Assembly: GCA_032622095.1 (NCBI GenBank)
Contig: CP136061.1
Span: 135,181,587-135,245,586 of the forward strand
Source of the DNA: Siphonodentalium dalli
Taxonomy: Eukaryota > Mollusca > Scaphopoda > Gadilida > Siphonodentaliidae
Direction: 5' to 3'
Length of the DNA stretch: 64,000 nt
Within the stretch, counting starts at the first letter, position 1, and each line of letters begins with the position of its first letter. Made by a program: the position numbers and the translations under genes. Positions 33,165 to 45,230 of the stretch are shown here, piece after piece. The notes beneath the pieces are model-generated. The model was not told where the DNA came from, searched no databases, and saw only the letters and a program-made list of their open reading frames with translations.

Positions 33165-34440
33165 CTGTTAAGCCTATTTGAACTTCAAGTGGTAAATTCT
33201 CCCTTAGAATGTCATCCTCTGCACCAGTCTGTGACAACAAACGCGCCCTTTTCTGTATTTTTTCAAACGATAATCTTGCATTTCCACAACTACCTCATTT
33301 ACTGCACAAAAATCAGCAGCATCAAACTACCCATACACAAATTCAAGAAGCGTAACTCTATATAATTAGTTGCTTGTAACCTATAATTGTAAGGAAAATC
33401 AAACTTTGATCGTGTAAACCGCGCCAATTTTACAAAAAAAGCTTTACTGTGATACAATCGAAATACAGGAGTCATTGGACATCCTATTATCTCCCAGCGG
33501 TCCTTTAACCCACATACCCCGTTTTAGTTTAGCAGAAAAGATACTAATGTCTCATGTCATGCATGCCACATACATATACACTGCATAGTGTCGCATGTCC
33601 CATGTCCATCCACTCACTAAAGGGAATATTATTACCTCAAATGTGACCACACCAAAAATTCACGGTTTTTCATCATAATTTAATTTGTAAAATCCAATCA
33701 CGTGCATAATGCACATGATAGAAAGGCATATATATAAGTTTTGAAAACTAGTTACGTATATCTACCATACTTCTTAAGGAATAAATCTCATTTTGAACAG
33801 TACCATATTTAATTGGATTTGAACTACACCCCCTCCTAAAAGTTTCACCATCCGACGATGATTTTGTTCAATGATAGGCGGATGTCCCTTTAAATTTCAG
33901 TACTTTTTAGGAGTTTGGGTCGAATTCCTATTAGAGAAACTTCTATCACCTCGATCGTGCTATTATGAACATTAAAGATCCACCCATATGCACAAAATGG
34001 ATGATTTTCAGAAAATTACGCCTCCGGAAAAAGTTGAAGTTCCGGCGACAGAGGGTTAATAATTGTCTCGCATAATCTGAAAATGTGTCGGTAGGGCGTA
34101 ATAATACAATAGCTCAACAAAACAACACATTCTGTGTTTATCAGTGCATGCTTTCAAATTCGCTGCCCTGAACAATATTTGAAAAATATGAATTTTCTGC
34201 CTATAGGTTACAAACATCTAATTATTTTCCATATGCGACAGTGTTAACTAGAAGTCCCACTGGCCATGGGTTAAGCCTGTTTGAACTTCAAGTGATCAAT
34301 TTTCCCTTAGAACGTCATCCTCTGCACCAGTCTGTGGCAACAAACGCGCCCTTTTTTGTATTTTTTTCAAACGATAATCTTGCATTTCCACAACTACCCC
34401 ATTTACTGCACAAACATCAGCAGCATAAAAATACCCATAT
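33165..34440 (+). repeat. ~1.1-kb interval bounded by ~175-bp direct repeats (B1)
   Basis: 'tttgaacttcaagtg' through 'tgcacaaa.atcagcagcat' occurs at 33165-33340 and again at 34262-34440. The downstream copy opens a 155-codon frame (34241-34708), but in B2 a small deletion near 45353 shortens it to 121 codons. It is probably not a conserved gene. Confidence 0.65.
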
Positions 34441-34640
34441 CTCTTCCATAACTTCGGGACCCCACCAGACTTTTCCTGGACATCTAAATATACATGATCG
34501 CCATTTTTACGTAGGCTATGATTTTTTGTTCCCAGTTAGGGAAATTTCCCTCAATTATTATCAACCAATCATGCAGCAGCCAGATGATTTTTTTGTGCTG
34601 CCTCGAGTAAAATCAACCTATATTTCGACCATTATAGGGG

Positions 34641-34955
34641 GCCTCCGCGAATTCGGGACCTCCGCAAATAGGGACCTACTGCAAATTGCCACACCGGTCA
34701 GCACATAATTAACGAACCGGTGGCTGACTCGGCTGTATCCGACTAACCTCTTTAAAATACGTATCAATTGAGATATACGCACCCGTTCCCTCATTAAAAT
34801 CAACATATTTCAACCAATGTAACATCCGCAAATAGGGGACCTACAGCAAATTTATTGTCACACCGATCAGCACCTAACTAACGAACCGGTGGTTAACTCG
34901 ACTGTCTCCGACTACTAAAATACGTATCAATTGACATATATACGCATTTAAAAAA
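34641..34955 (+). repeat. Two-copy tandem repeat, ~167-bp period (B1)
   Basis: 'ccgcaaataggg.acctac' followed by 'cacaccg.tcagcac.taa' and 'cgaaccggtgg' occurs twice, ending 'aatacgtatcaattga'. B2 carries the same array at about 45420-45720. Confidence 0.65.
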
Positions 34956-35046
34956 AAATCTTTTTCATTTCTTCTATTTGTAATTGGCATAGCTTATCAC
35001 AAACCAAAATCAACGACAATAAACGAAATTGAAATTCCAACTTTTA

Positions 35047-35139
35047 CCGGAATCGGGGTCGCACTACAACTTTTAATGCGTCCCAAAACAACCGGACTCG
35101 GGGTCGCACTACAACTTTTAATGCGTCCCCAAAACAACC
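35047..35139 (+). repeat. 45-bp tandem duplication (B1)
   Basis: 'cggggtcgcactacaactt' plus 'ttaatgcgtccc' appears twice with a 45-bp period. The B2 counterpart begins at 45814. Confidence 0.8.
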
Positions 35140-35260
35140 ATAATCTATAAATAAAACGCCCAGCGAACCATAGGTATCTATAACTTGTACATTAGTATAC
35201 ACACGAGGGCGTAATAAAATGCGAAGAAATCACTCATTTATTTATTTGAGACTTTTGTAG

Positions 35261-35348
35261 GTTACAATTCATTCTGCATTATTCTGAGAAACTGAACTGT
35301 CCATATTCATTTGAAAATTGTCTAGATCAAGCCAGAATGAATTGTAAC
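35261..35348. repeat. 16-bp perfect inverted repeat (B1)
   Basis: gttacaattcattctg at 35261-35276 and its complement at 35333-35348 enclose 56 bp. The B2 counterpart is 46029-46116. Possibly the ends of a tiny foldback element. Confidence 0.7.
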
Positions 35349-36480
35349 TGACAAAACACTTCGGTAAAACATCCTAGATTTAATTAAAAAAAATACACAT
35401 GCCGGCAGCGGTCAGACATAGCGTAGTGAGGGGACTGAACTCTGTTTTGCAGCTTGGTTAGTGACTACAATTTTTTGTCTATAATTTTTTTTTCAGGAGA
35501 CAAAAACCGATGGCAATGTGGTCCAAACATCTGGTATCTTGGTAAATATTGGGGTCCCCTGATACTTTACTACTGGAGCTTCCAGACTATGAACTTGAAT
35601 ACCAAAAAGAGCATAGCTAGGGCGTGGTCAAATACACTCAGGTGAATATTGGCAAGCATCACCAAATGCACCCTCTGGGAACCTCATTCTGCGGAGGCTT
35701 CAACTGCTATCGGAAGCTTAGGATCAGATTGAAGTTCTCCAGTTGCAGTTGGCGTTCACCATTAGTCCCTTCGATTACTGGTATGCATTTTATCTTCTGA
35801 AAATTACTAACAGGGGATATAGAAACTGAAAGGTATATGGATAAACTAAAACAATATTAATTCGAGGCTAAATATACCTTCCAAAAGATGAGCCCTAAGC
35901 AGAATACCTTCCAGAAGATGAGCCATAAGCAGAATGAGGTCACCAGAGGGTGGATTTGGTGATACTAACTCAATGTGCGAGGTAGCGTCACTAAATGCAC
36001 CCTCTTGGCACATCATTCTGCAAATGACAGACACACTATTTCAAGGCACGACATTCAATGATAATCTTCTGAGCGCTCTGTTGCCCCTAAAATTCAATCA
36101 ACCATGACAATATCAAGAAATTGGAAACTATGATTCCTGGCAATAATCCACACCGAATATTAACAACATCTGCCATCTTGGACTGGAGAACACATTTTTT
36201 GAAGTAATTTGATTTATTGTTGTGACACTTTTGTGACATGATAAACTGATGATGTATATGTATATCCATATGTGTCTTGTTCAAGTTATCATGACAGGAA
36301 TTGAATAACATTATAGTCTCACTAGCTGAAACTCACTAGCTTTATTCAGCTTCGGAGGGGCCTGTACGTGGCCCCCGCACAAAGGGGTATGTGGCCCATT
36401 TGTGCGTTAGCAACCTGCGGCCCCTGTGTAAATTCCTGTCATGCACACAACAATCAGATCCTATTCTTTGCTACTTCAAT
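35349..36480 (+). repeat. B1 non-coding stretch with a three-copy 'caccaaatgcaccctct' motif
   Basis: 'atcaccaaatgcaccctctg' at about 35656 is repeated inverted near 35930-35975 and directly near 35990. The rest, including frames at 35454-35645 and 35846-36034, shows no domain. Mirrored in B2. Confidence 0.45.
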
Positions 36481-37440
36481 ATATCCTCGTTCGTATGTGA
36501 CCTAAATATTGACATTTGTTCATATTGGACTCATTTGAATTTTATTCTGGAATAAGCCCATAGTGGACTTATACCCATTATTCTGTTGGATGGCGCGGGC
36601 CACAGTGAAACGCATATGTTATAAAGAGCGTACCTTTAGCGCTGCAACATATCCTCATGCAAATAGGTTCATATTGGACCTAAATATTCACATAGGTCCA
36701 CATTGGACTTATTTGATTCTGATACAGGCCAGAGTGAGCTTATTTTAAAAAACATTTAATAAAATTTGAAAAAACTAATGTTACCGTTATAACCTCTGCA
36801 ATGGTACCCCGAGTCACCCCATGCCAAATTTGGTTGACATAGGACCAGTAGTCTGGGAGAAAAATCTGGACAGACAGATATATCCTACTCTGATAAAGGC
36901 TTCACAGAAGGCCGGAAGCTTGTGTGCAATATACAACAATGAGACTTAAATGTGTTATCATTCAATTCATGCCATGATAAACTGAGAACAGCCCTAAATG
37001 TTCTATAGTACTCAATATATTTTGTAATACTCTGAACCCACGGTATTTCCTAAAATTCACTCAACCGTGACCCTATGACCAAATTATAAGCTAAGTCTTC
37101 TAGCAATGCTACCACCAAGTATCATTTACAGCTAAAAATTCATGATACCGAAAAATAGATAAATTTCAATAAATCATATTGATTTGTAGGTGCTAAAGTT
37201 GTCATAAATTATTTCTCACAGTGGGTCAGTCTGTTATCACCAGGAAACCTCAATTCTGGATGATTCTAAGTTGAAAATGGTCTATAACTCGGTTAAAAAT
37301 CATCGGATCAAACCCATATTCAAACTCAATCTGTATTTTGGACTGAAACACTCGCCGTCATGCATGAATTCTAAGTTGAATCAAAGGTCGCAGACTCCAA
37401 GTCCCCCAGCATTGATGTGGCTTTTTGGAATGCTGGTTTT
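36481..37440 (+). repeat. B1 degenerate repeats ('catattggactcattt' and 'gatcaaacccatattcaaac')
   Basis: Related phrases 'tcatattggac..att' recur between 36510 and 36720. At 37262-37345 lies a partial copy of the family seen at 17836. A 61-codon frame at 36563-36748 is not recognised. Confidence 0.45.
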
Positions 37441-38932
37441 TAGCTCAACTTTACTTTGTAAAGTTTGAGCTATTGCCATGGCTTGGTATCCGTCGTCCGT
37501 ATGTGTGTGCGTGTATGCATGTGTGAGTCGTCAACAATACAGGCTACATGTCGTACCTTTGGTCGGATCATTATGAAATTTGTCATAGCTGTTGACATTG
37601 ACAAGTAAATGGGAACGAGTCATTTTGGGGTCATTCGGAGAAAAAATACATTGCCGCCAGCGCCATCTTGGATTTCAAAATTCAATCCATTAGCGCGGGT
37701 TACAAGTCGCACTGTTCGTTTGATCACCATGACATATGTCATGGATGTTGACAGTGACATGTAGATGGGAACGAGTCATTTTGGTGTCATTCGGCAAAAA
37801 ACCATGGCCGCCAGCGGCCATCTTGGATTTCAAAATTCAATCCATGGGCTACAGGCCATACTGTTTGTATTATCATCATGAAAGTTGTCATGGATATTAG
37901 TATTGAGATGTGGATGGGAACGAGTCATTTTGGGGTCATTCGGCCAAAAAACATGGCCACCAGCAGCCATCTTGGATTATACTCTTTACATGACTAAATC
38001 CTTTGGCACGGGCTACAGGTCGTACCTTCAGTCGGATCATCATGAAATTTGTTAGTGATGTTGACAATGACATGTAGATAGGAACGGGTCATATTGGAGT
38101 CATTCAGCAAAATAACATGGCCGCCAGCGACCATCTTGGATTTCAAAATTCAATCCATTAGCACAGACTACAGGCCGGAGTGTTCGTCTTCAGGATCATC
38201 ATGAAATTTGTCGTGGAAGTTAATATTGACATGTAGATGGGAACGAGTCATTTTGGGGTCATTCGGCCATAAAACATGGCTACCGGTAGCCATCTTGGAT
38301 TAATTACTCTTGGTATGACTAAATCCTTTGACACAGCTAGGCTATACAGGTTGTATCTTTGGTCGGATCATCATGAAATTTGTCATGGATGTTAACATTG
38401 ACATGTAAATGGGGGGAACGAGTCATTTTGGGGTCATTCGGCCATAAAACATGGCCATATATCAGCAGCTATCTTGGATTTTACTCTTTGTATGACTAAA
38501 TCCTTTGGCACGGGCTACATGTCGTACCTTTGGTCGGATCATCATGAAATTTGTCATGGTATTAACATTGAAATGTAGATGGGAACGAGTCATTGTGGGG
38601 GTCATTCGGCCATAAAACATGTCCGCTGGCAGCCATCTTGGATTTTACTCTTGCATGACTAAATCCTTTGGCACACCCTACAGTCCACTTCCCTCATCCG
38701 ATCATCACCAAACTTCATATTAATCTTGATATTGATCTACTAGATGGAAGCTATCAAATGTTTTTTGAATTTCATTGGAAAACATAGCCGTCAGCAACCA
38801 TCTTGGATTTTCCTTTATATATATCTCTTCATGTTGATAATCTAGTATTACTTAGACCTTTCAACTTTCCGTATTCCTAATCAATCCATTGACTGTAACA
38901 TATGAAATTATTCCCTTTCCAAGTTGAGCTAC
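37441..38932 (-). mobile_element. Hairpin-ended element with ~180-bp internal tandem units (B1)
   Basis: Starts with a self-complementary hairpin, tagctcaactttac...gtaaagtttgagcta, and ends near 'ccaagttgagcta', giving short inverted ends. About seven units contain 'catcatgaaatttgtcatgg', 'gatgggaacgagtcatttt' and 'ggccgccagcggccatcttg'. In reverse orientation this is the 'gatagctcccatct' family seen near 3.7, 53.9 and 63.1 kb. No transposase frame. Confidence 0.65.
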
Positions 38933-39177
38933 AGTGTCATTGACACTTTCATTTTTAAGAACAAACAATTCAAATTCTGGCAAAATTTGACTGAAACTAG
39001 ATGATAACCTGTATGTTCTCAAAGGTGAGCCAAACACCAAGTATCAAGAGATTCTTTTGAAGAATTGAGGCAACACAAATGTTATTTCTAAACTTGGTCT
39101 GCGTATATATTCTCAAATGTGAACCATGTACCAAATATCAAGAAATTCTGTTAAATATTACTCAAGTTACCATTTGG
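38933..39177 (+). repeat. End of unit B1
   Basis: Two related phrases, 'aaacaccaagtatcaagaga' and 'catgtaccaaatatcaagaa', lie about 90 bp apart. The interval ends at the B1/B2 junction. Confidence 0.5.
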
Positions 39178-39235
39178 TAAATTAGCTAAAATTTTCATTA
39201 TTAAATTTTAAGTGAAAAATTTCTGAACAATTCCC

Positions 39236-40120
39236 ATGACTTTGTCAGTTTTATGGACACAGCTGTAAAACATGCACCACAATAAGCATAAATTCATCCA
39301 CAATACCAGACATGAAATTCTATAATCATGCACGGTGTACCAGACCAGAAATAAAGTTAAACTTAACCCTACCCCAAGTTAGTGTTCTTAATGCTTCCAA
39401 TGCTATATGCTACTCAACTTGAAAGGTCATTCAGACTAGTGGATCTAATTCATACCATATGTTGCAATAGTACTGCCCATGGATTATGCAATCTCATCTT
39501 CACTATCACTGTCAATTTTATCAAATGTGATGGTATCAGTCAATAGAATTTCTATGCAGCATCTTCAGGGAAGATTGGTTCAAACAACTCATGTTGCCTA
39601 TAGGCCGTCCATCCATGAAGTGCTACATCGGGAGTGGTTGATTTGGCAAAAGTTGCAAGTTTCCACTGTCTTGGTATCATGTGGGCTCGTTTTGAGTGTA
39701 AAATTAAAGATTCCTTTCATTGTGAAAGTGCAGAAAGATCAACTACCTTCTGCTGATTTTCAAACTTCTACTGGAACATTATCCACCTAGCTTAATTCAC
39801 TTTTCTCGAATGTTGACCATATATGTATAAGGCACATGTTAACTTCTCGATTGTTTTAAGCATGTTACTGTTCAAAACCCAATTCGTTCCTAAATAAGCT
39901 ACGACTTCCATAAATTTTGATCATCTTTCCAGCAACTTCCAGAAGAGTTTTTTTTTCCTTTTCGGAAAAACGATGAAAGGTAATTGTTACCTGTGACGAA
40001 ATGGAACCCAATAACTCCATTCTTCTGTATATTTGGCTGCCAAAATATTGAAAATGGTAGATATTGCCCCAGTGCCCCACAATCGCTTACAAGTTGTGGT
40101 TGATGTATAAAATTTGCCAT
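39236..40120 (-). pseudogene. Left FTGNxY pseudogene arm (B2)
   Basis: Essentially identical to 28446-29335, including the A-run frameshift and the 'VTGNNY' substitution, so the decay predates the B1/B2 duplication. Confidence 0.5.
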
Positions 40121-40674
40121 TCTGCCTTCTAAACATTGAACACTAACATGTCTGATGCACCTTGGTTAATTTTTACTTAATTTGTCACCACTGACATTAC
40201 CAGAAACTTGACACAAATATCGGGGGGAAAATCAAGTAAAATGTAACTATCTTTGGTATAAAAGGTGTTTATTGTTTTGATCTACCTTAAATGTGTCACA
40301 CTAATGTGTTTATAAACCAAATTACTCAAAATGGCTTCCAAAATGGCAACCATTTTTTTTACATATATCACAAACATTATTCTCTGCTGTTCCGAAAATG
40401 TAACAAATTGTGACTCACTTGGTTATTATACATGTTAGCTAATCAACTGACAACTAAATGTCCTATTCTGGTTGTCCCATATCCTTATGGCGCATAAGAT
40501 ATTAATTTTTAAGTTGTCTTATGGAATTTTGCCGAGAAACTCTTTTGGGATACTGGATATATTTGTTTTTAATAAATGGGCAGAACTGAAATGAATCATA
40601 ATCTGTGGCTATTCTGGCCTATTAGGATCAAAATTGATCAACTCGATACAGAGTGCAGGTCAAGATGGCAACCA
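40121..40674 (+). repeat. B2 spacer between pseudogene arm and 42-bp array
   Basis: Counterpart of 29336-29890. The G-run is G6 here versus G7 in B1. Confidence 0.5.
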
Positions 40675-42235
40675 GAGAGTTACCGTATGGTCATAGATGA
40701 TGTGAGTATGTATAAAGGGAGTTATTGTATGATCATGAATGATGTGAATAGGTATACATGTTTAACTATATGTTCTTGAATGGGGTGGTCATGGTGAGAT
40801 GTATGGGTATACAAGTAGTGTATGGTCATGTGTGAGGTGAATAGGTATACATAGAGTGACTATGTTTATATGGTTATGTGTACCCAATGTGGCTGTATGG
40901 GCATTGTTGTGGTTTACAGTAAAGCCCTAAGTAATTGACTCCTTAACCATAGCAGATTTATGGGTAACTTTTCAGGATTTAGTCGGAAATATCGCTTGTT
41001 GTCATTCATCGGAAAACTGTCCTCCGATGAATGGCAACAAGCCATATTCCCGACTAAATTCTGAAAAATTACCCATAATTCTGCTGTGGTTAAGGAGTCG
41101 ATTATTTAGAGCATTAATGTATGTAAATAACGAGAGTAGATAATGGTCATATGCGTGTTTGTGTATATATGGAGTGACTGTATGGTCATGGATGGGGTGT
41201 ACAGTTGTAACTTGTGTGGCTGTGTCGTCACAGGTGTGTGTATATGTATACATGTACATGTGTTGTCTGTGTGATCATGGGTGGGGTGAATGGATAAATA
41301 GATGTGCATGTGTGTAATGCGTATAGGTGTGCATGGAATGACAGTAGTCATTATGTGCATGTGTACCTGTAGTATGCTGGATGGTCATTGCCGAGCGTGT
41401 GGATGGTCATGTGTATATGTACATGTATACAACGAGTGGCTATATGACTATTCATGTGGCAAAAAGGCATACAATGAGTGACGAGGTGAACAGGTACACG
41501 GGGAGTGACTGTATGATCATAAATGTGGTGAATAGGTATACAGGGTGTGACTATATGGTCACGGGTCAGGTGTAGGGGTATACCAGGTGTGCCAACATGG
41601 CTGTATGGTCATGTGTAGGGTGTACGGGTATACACACGTGTGGTTGTAAGGTTATGGAGAGGTATGTGTATAAAATGAGTGGCAATATCACCATTAGTGA
41701 GGTGCATACGTTTAACTGGAGTGATTCTATAGTCATGGTTGGGGAGTATATGTATATGTTGCGTGGGTATTATACCATGGGTTTGGTAAACATGAATACA
41801 GGGAGTGAAGCATGAGCAATGTTGAGGTAAATAGGAATACAAGGATTGACTGTATGATCATGAATGATCGTCACCTGATGTGCCTGCATGGTGACTCATG
41901 ACTATGGCAGTGTGGCTATACATGTATATGGTCATAGGTGAGGGGTACGTGTATAAAGCGAGTGGCTATATGGCCATTGACGAGATTCATATCTATACAT
42001 GGAGTGACTCCATGGTCATGGATGGGGTGTATATGTATATCTTGAATAGCTATTTGGTCATATGTGTGGCGAATAGATATACGGGGAGTGACCGTATTAA
42101 CCAATCGTGTATGATCATGAAAGTGGTGTATAGGTGTATAGGGAATGACTATATGGTCATGGGTGAGGTGTACGTGCATAGAGTGAATAACTTGTCATTT
42201 GTGTGGCGTTTAGGTGTATATATGGAGTGACTGTA
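40675..42235 (+). repeat. Degenerate ~42-bp tandem array (B2)
   Basis: Counterpart of 29891-31450, nearly unchanged, again interrupted by the foldback MITE. Confidence 0.75.
40932..41104. mobile_element. Foldback MITE, 173 bp (B2)
   Basis: Identical in layout to 30147-30319. One substitution (aaaaatgaccc to aaaaattaccc) restores arm pairing here. Confidence 0.85.
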
Positions 42236-42384
42236 TGTTAGTGGGTTGTTTGTACTTGTGTAACCTGGGTGGCTATCGCTTTCCGCAATAAATCAAGGAC
42301 ATATTAATCGATAGAGAAATCATGTCAGAGAGTTCGCCATCTTGATGGCGTTTATGCACAATGGAGGAAACGTTAAACCCCCTG

Positions 42385-43203
42385 ACAATAGTTGATCAAA
42401 TTAGATGCTAATGGGCATTCAATCATTCAATTCAGTGATATCGATATGTCAAATATACAGAATAATGCACTTGTTGGGTTCCATTCCTTCACGGGTAATG
42501 ATTACCTTCCAAAAAGGAAAAAACTCTTCTGGAAATTGCTGGAAATACAATTAAAATATATGGAAGTCATGGTTTATTCAGGATTTGGGTTTTGGACAGT
42601 GACACAGGGAGTTAGCATGTGCCTTATATGATCAACGTTCGATAAAAATTAATCAAGCTAGGTGGATAATATTCCAGCAGAAGTTTGAGAATCAACAGAA
42701 GGTACTTTATATTTCTGATAGTGAGGAATCTTTACTACTACAGTCAAAATGAGTCAACATGATAGCAAAATAGTGGAGACTTACAACCGTTGACAAATCA
42801 ACCACTCCCGATGTAGCATTTCATGGATAGACGGCCGATAGGCAACCTGAGCTGTTTGAGCCATTCTGTCCTGAAGATGTTGCACAGGAATGGTATTGAC
42901 TGATACCATCGCATTTTATAAAATTGACAATGAAGATGAGATTGCATAAACCGTTGGCAGTACTATTGCAATATATGGTATGAATTATATCAACTAGTCT
43001 GAATGACCTTTCAAGTTGAGTAGCATAAAGCATAAAATTGAAAGCATTAAGAAAATTATCTTGGGGTAGGGTTATGTTTAACTTTATTTCTTAATTCTGG
43101 TCTGGTACATGATTATATAATTTCATGTCTGGTATTGTGGATGAATTTGTGCTTATTGTGGTGCATGCTGTGCAGATGTGTCCATAATACTGACAAAGTC
43201 TAT
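42385..43203 (+). pseudogene. Right FTGNDY pseudogene arm (B2)
   Basis: Counterpart of 31600-32417. At 'ccttccaaaaaggaaaaaac' it has one A fewer than B1, which changes the frame. The 79-codon frame here matches that in segment A rather than B1, so the B1 version is the derived one. Confidence 0.5.
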
Positions 43204-45230
43204 AATAGAACAAACCAACTCTGAATGATGACTTTGTCAGTTTTCTGAGTGTTTACGATATATGCATAACCAAGTTCACGTACCTGTCAACACGCACACA
43301 TAAGTGGTTGTTTTTTTTTTAAAGTGTAGAAAAAAGTCTGTATATTCTTTGCTCCACTTGTTAAAATAATAACGTGATATAGTCTAGGGGTTTAAACTAT
43401 AAAAAATTAAAGCAATCAACAAACAAACTCAAACTTTTTCAGCAAATATATTTGGAAAACAATTAGGGATTTGTTCTCAGAGGGTATGTGATTTTACAAA
43501 GTAATATCCAGATACACGAATAAAGGTATATATATCTTGTATGTATTTGACAGCACTTTGAGAAATCACATAACCTGTGAAAACAAATCTCATATTTACC
43601 CATGAATCTGAATATTACTTTCAGTAACAACATAACCTCTGAAAGCAAATTTACCGACACACATACATTAGATTAATCACATTTGTATGTATCACATACC
43701 ATGTATATCCATATTGATTTCATAAACCCCAACATTGATACAAAGGTATAATATACAGCTGATAACGCGCTCAATAAATTAGTGTGGGTATATCAAATAA
43801 CATTACTAATTGTAATCTTAATTAATAGATTAGATATCCAGGCTGTGAACCATATATCCTTAGTAATTGTAAAAGTGGATTGGTTAGAGGTGGCCCCCAT
43901 AGGTTACTATAGAAAAGTGGAATGCCAATATTCTTAGCACACATACTACTGTTAAGCCTATTTGAACTTCAAGTGGTAAATTCTCTCTTAGAATGTCATC
44001 CTCTGCACCAGTCTGTGACAACAAACGCGCCCTTTTCTGTATTTTTTCAAACGATAATCTTGCATTTCCACAACTACCTCATTTACTGCACAAAAATCAG
44101 CAGCATCAAAATACCCATACACAAATTCAAGAAGCGTAACTCTATATAATTAGTTGCTTGTAACCTATAATTGTAAGGAAAATCGAACTTTGATCGTGTA
44201 AACCGCGCCAATTTTACAAAAAAAGCTTTACTGTGATACAATCGAAATACAGGAGTCATTGGACATCCTATTATCTCCCAGCGGTCCTTTAACCCACATA
44301 CTCCGTTTTAGTTTAGCAGAAAAGATACTAATGTCTCGTGTCATGCATGCCACATACATATACACTGCATAGTGTCGCATGTCCAATGTCCATCCACTCA
44401 CTAAAGGGAATATTATGACCTCAAATGTGACCACACCAAAAATTCACGGTTTTTCATCATAATTTAATTTGTAAAATCCAATCACGTGCATAATGCACAT
44501 GATAGAAAGGCATATATATAAGTTTTGAAAACTAGTTACGTATATCTACCATACTTCTTAAGGAATATATCTCATTTTGAACAGTACCATATTTAATTGG
44601 ATTTGAACTACACCCCCTCCTAAAAATTTCACCATCCGACGATGATTTTGTTCAATGATAGGCGGATGTCCCTTTAAATTTCAGTACTTTTTAGGAGTTT
44701 GGGTCGAATTCCTATTAGAGAAACTTCTATCACCTCGATCGTGCTATTATGAACATTAAAGATCCACCCATATGCACAAAATGGATGATTTTCAGAAAAT
44801 TACGCCTCCGGAAAAAGTTGAAGTTCCGGCGACAGAGGGTTAATAATTGTCTCGCATAATCTGAAAATGTGTCGGTAGGGCGTAATAATACAATAGCTCA
44901 ACAAAACAACACATTCTGTGTTTATCAGTGCATGCTTTCAAATTCGCTGCCCTGAACAATATTTGAAAAATATGAATTTTCTGCCTATAGGTTACAAACA
45001 TCTAATTATTTTCCATATGCGACAGTGTTAACTAGAAGTCCCACTGGCCATGGGTTAAGCCTGTTTGAACTTCAAGTGGTCAATTTTCCCTTAGAACGTC
45101 ATCCTCTGCACCAGTCTGTGGCAACAAACGCGCCCTTTTCTGTATTTTTTTCAAACGATAATCTTGCATTTCCACAACTACCCCATTTACTGCACAAACA
45201 TCAGCAGCATAAAAATACCCACATCTCTTC
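43204..45230 (+). repeat. B2 outer core and direct-repeat interval
   Basis: Counterpart of 32418-34440. The ~175-bp direct repeats lie at about 43949-44124 and 45046-45224. Confidence 0.6.

Larger units (their letters stand above)
28401..39177 (+). repeat. Tandem duplication unit B1 (~10.78 kb)
   Basis: Begins at 'gtaaattagctaaaatttt' and ends at 'caagttaccatttg'. It is followed immediately by B2, which starts with the same text. Offset is 10790 bp at the left side, and B1 and B2 look about 99% identical in the blocks I compared. It contains a pair of inverted pseudogene arms, the 42-bp array, the foldback MITE, a ~1.1-kb direct-repeat interval and the 37.4-38.9 kb repeat cluster. No intact gene. 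Confidence 0.95.

Noticed and set aside
33900-33940. 'gggtcgaattcc' as a tRNA B box
   Set aside because: No matching A box or cloverleaf in the correct distance.
34241-34708. 155-codon plus-strand frame
   Set aside because: Broken in B2 by a small deletion, starts in a direct repeat and has no recognised domain.
35415-35440. 'tagcgtagtgagggg' as a pol III A box
   Set aside because: No B box follows at the expected distance; likely chance.
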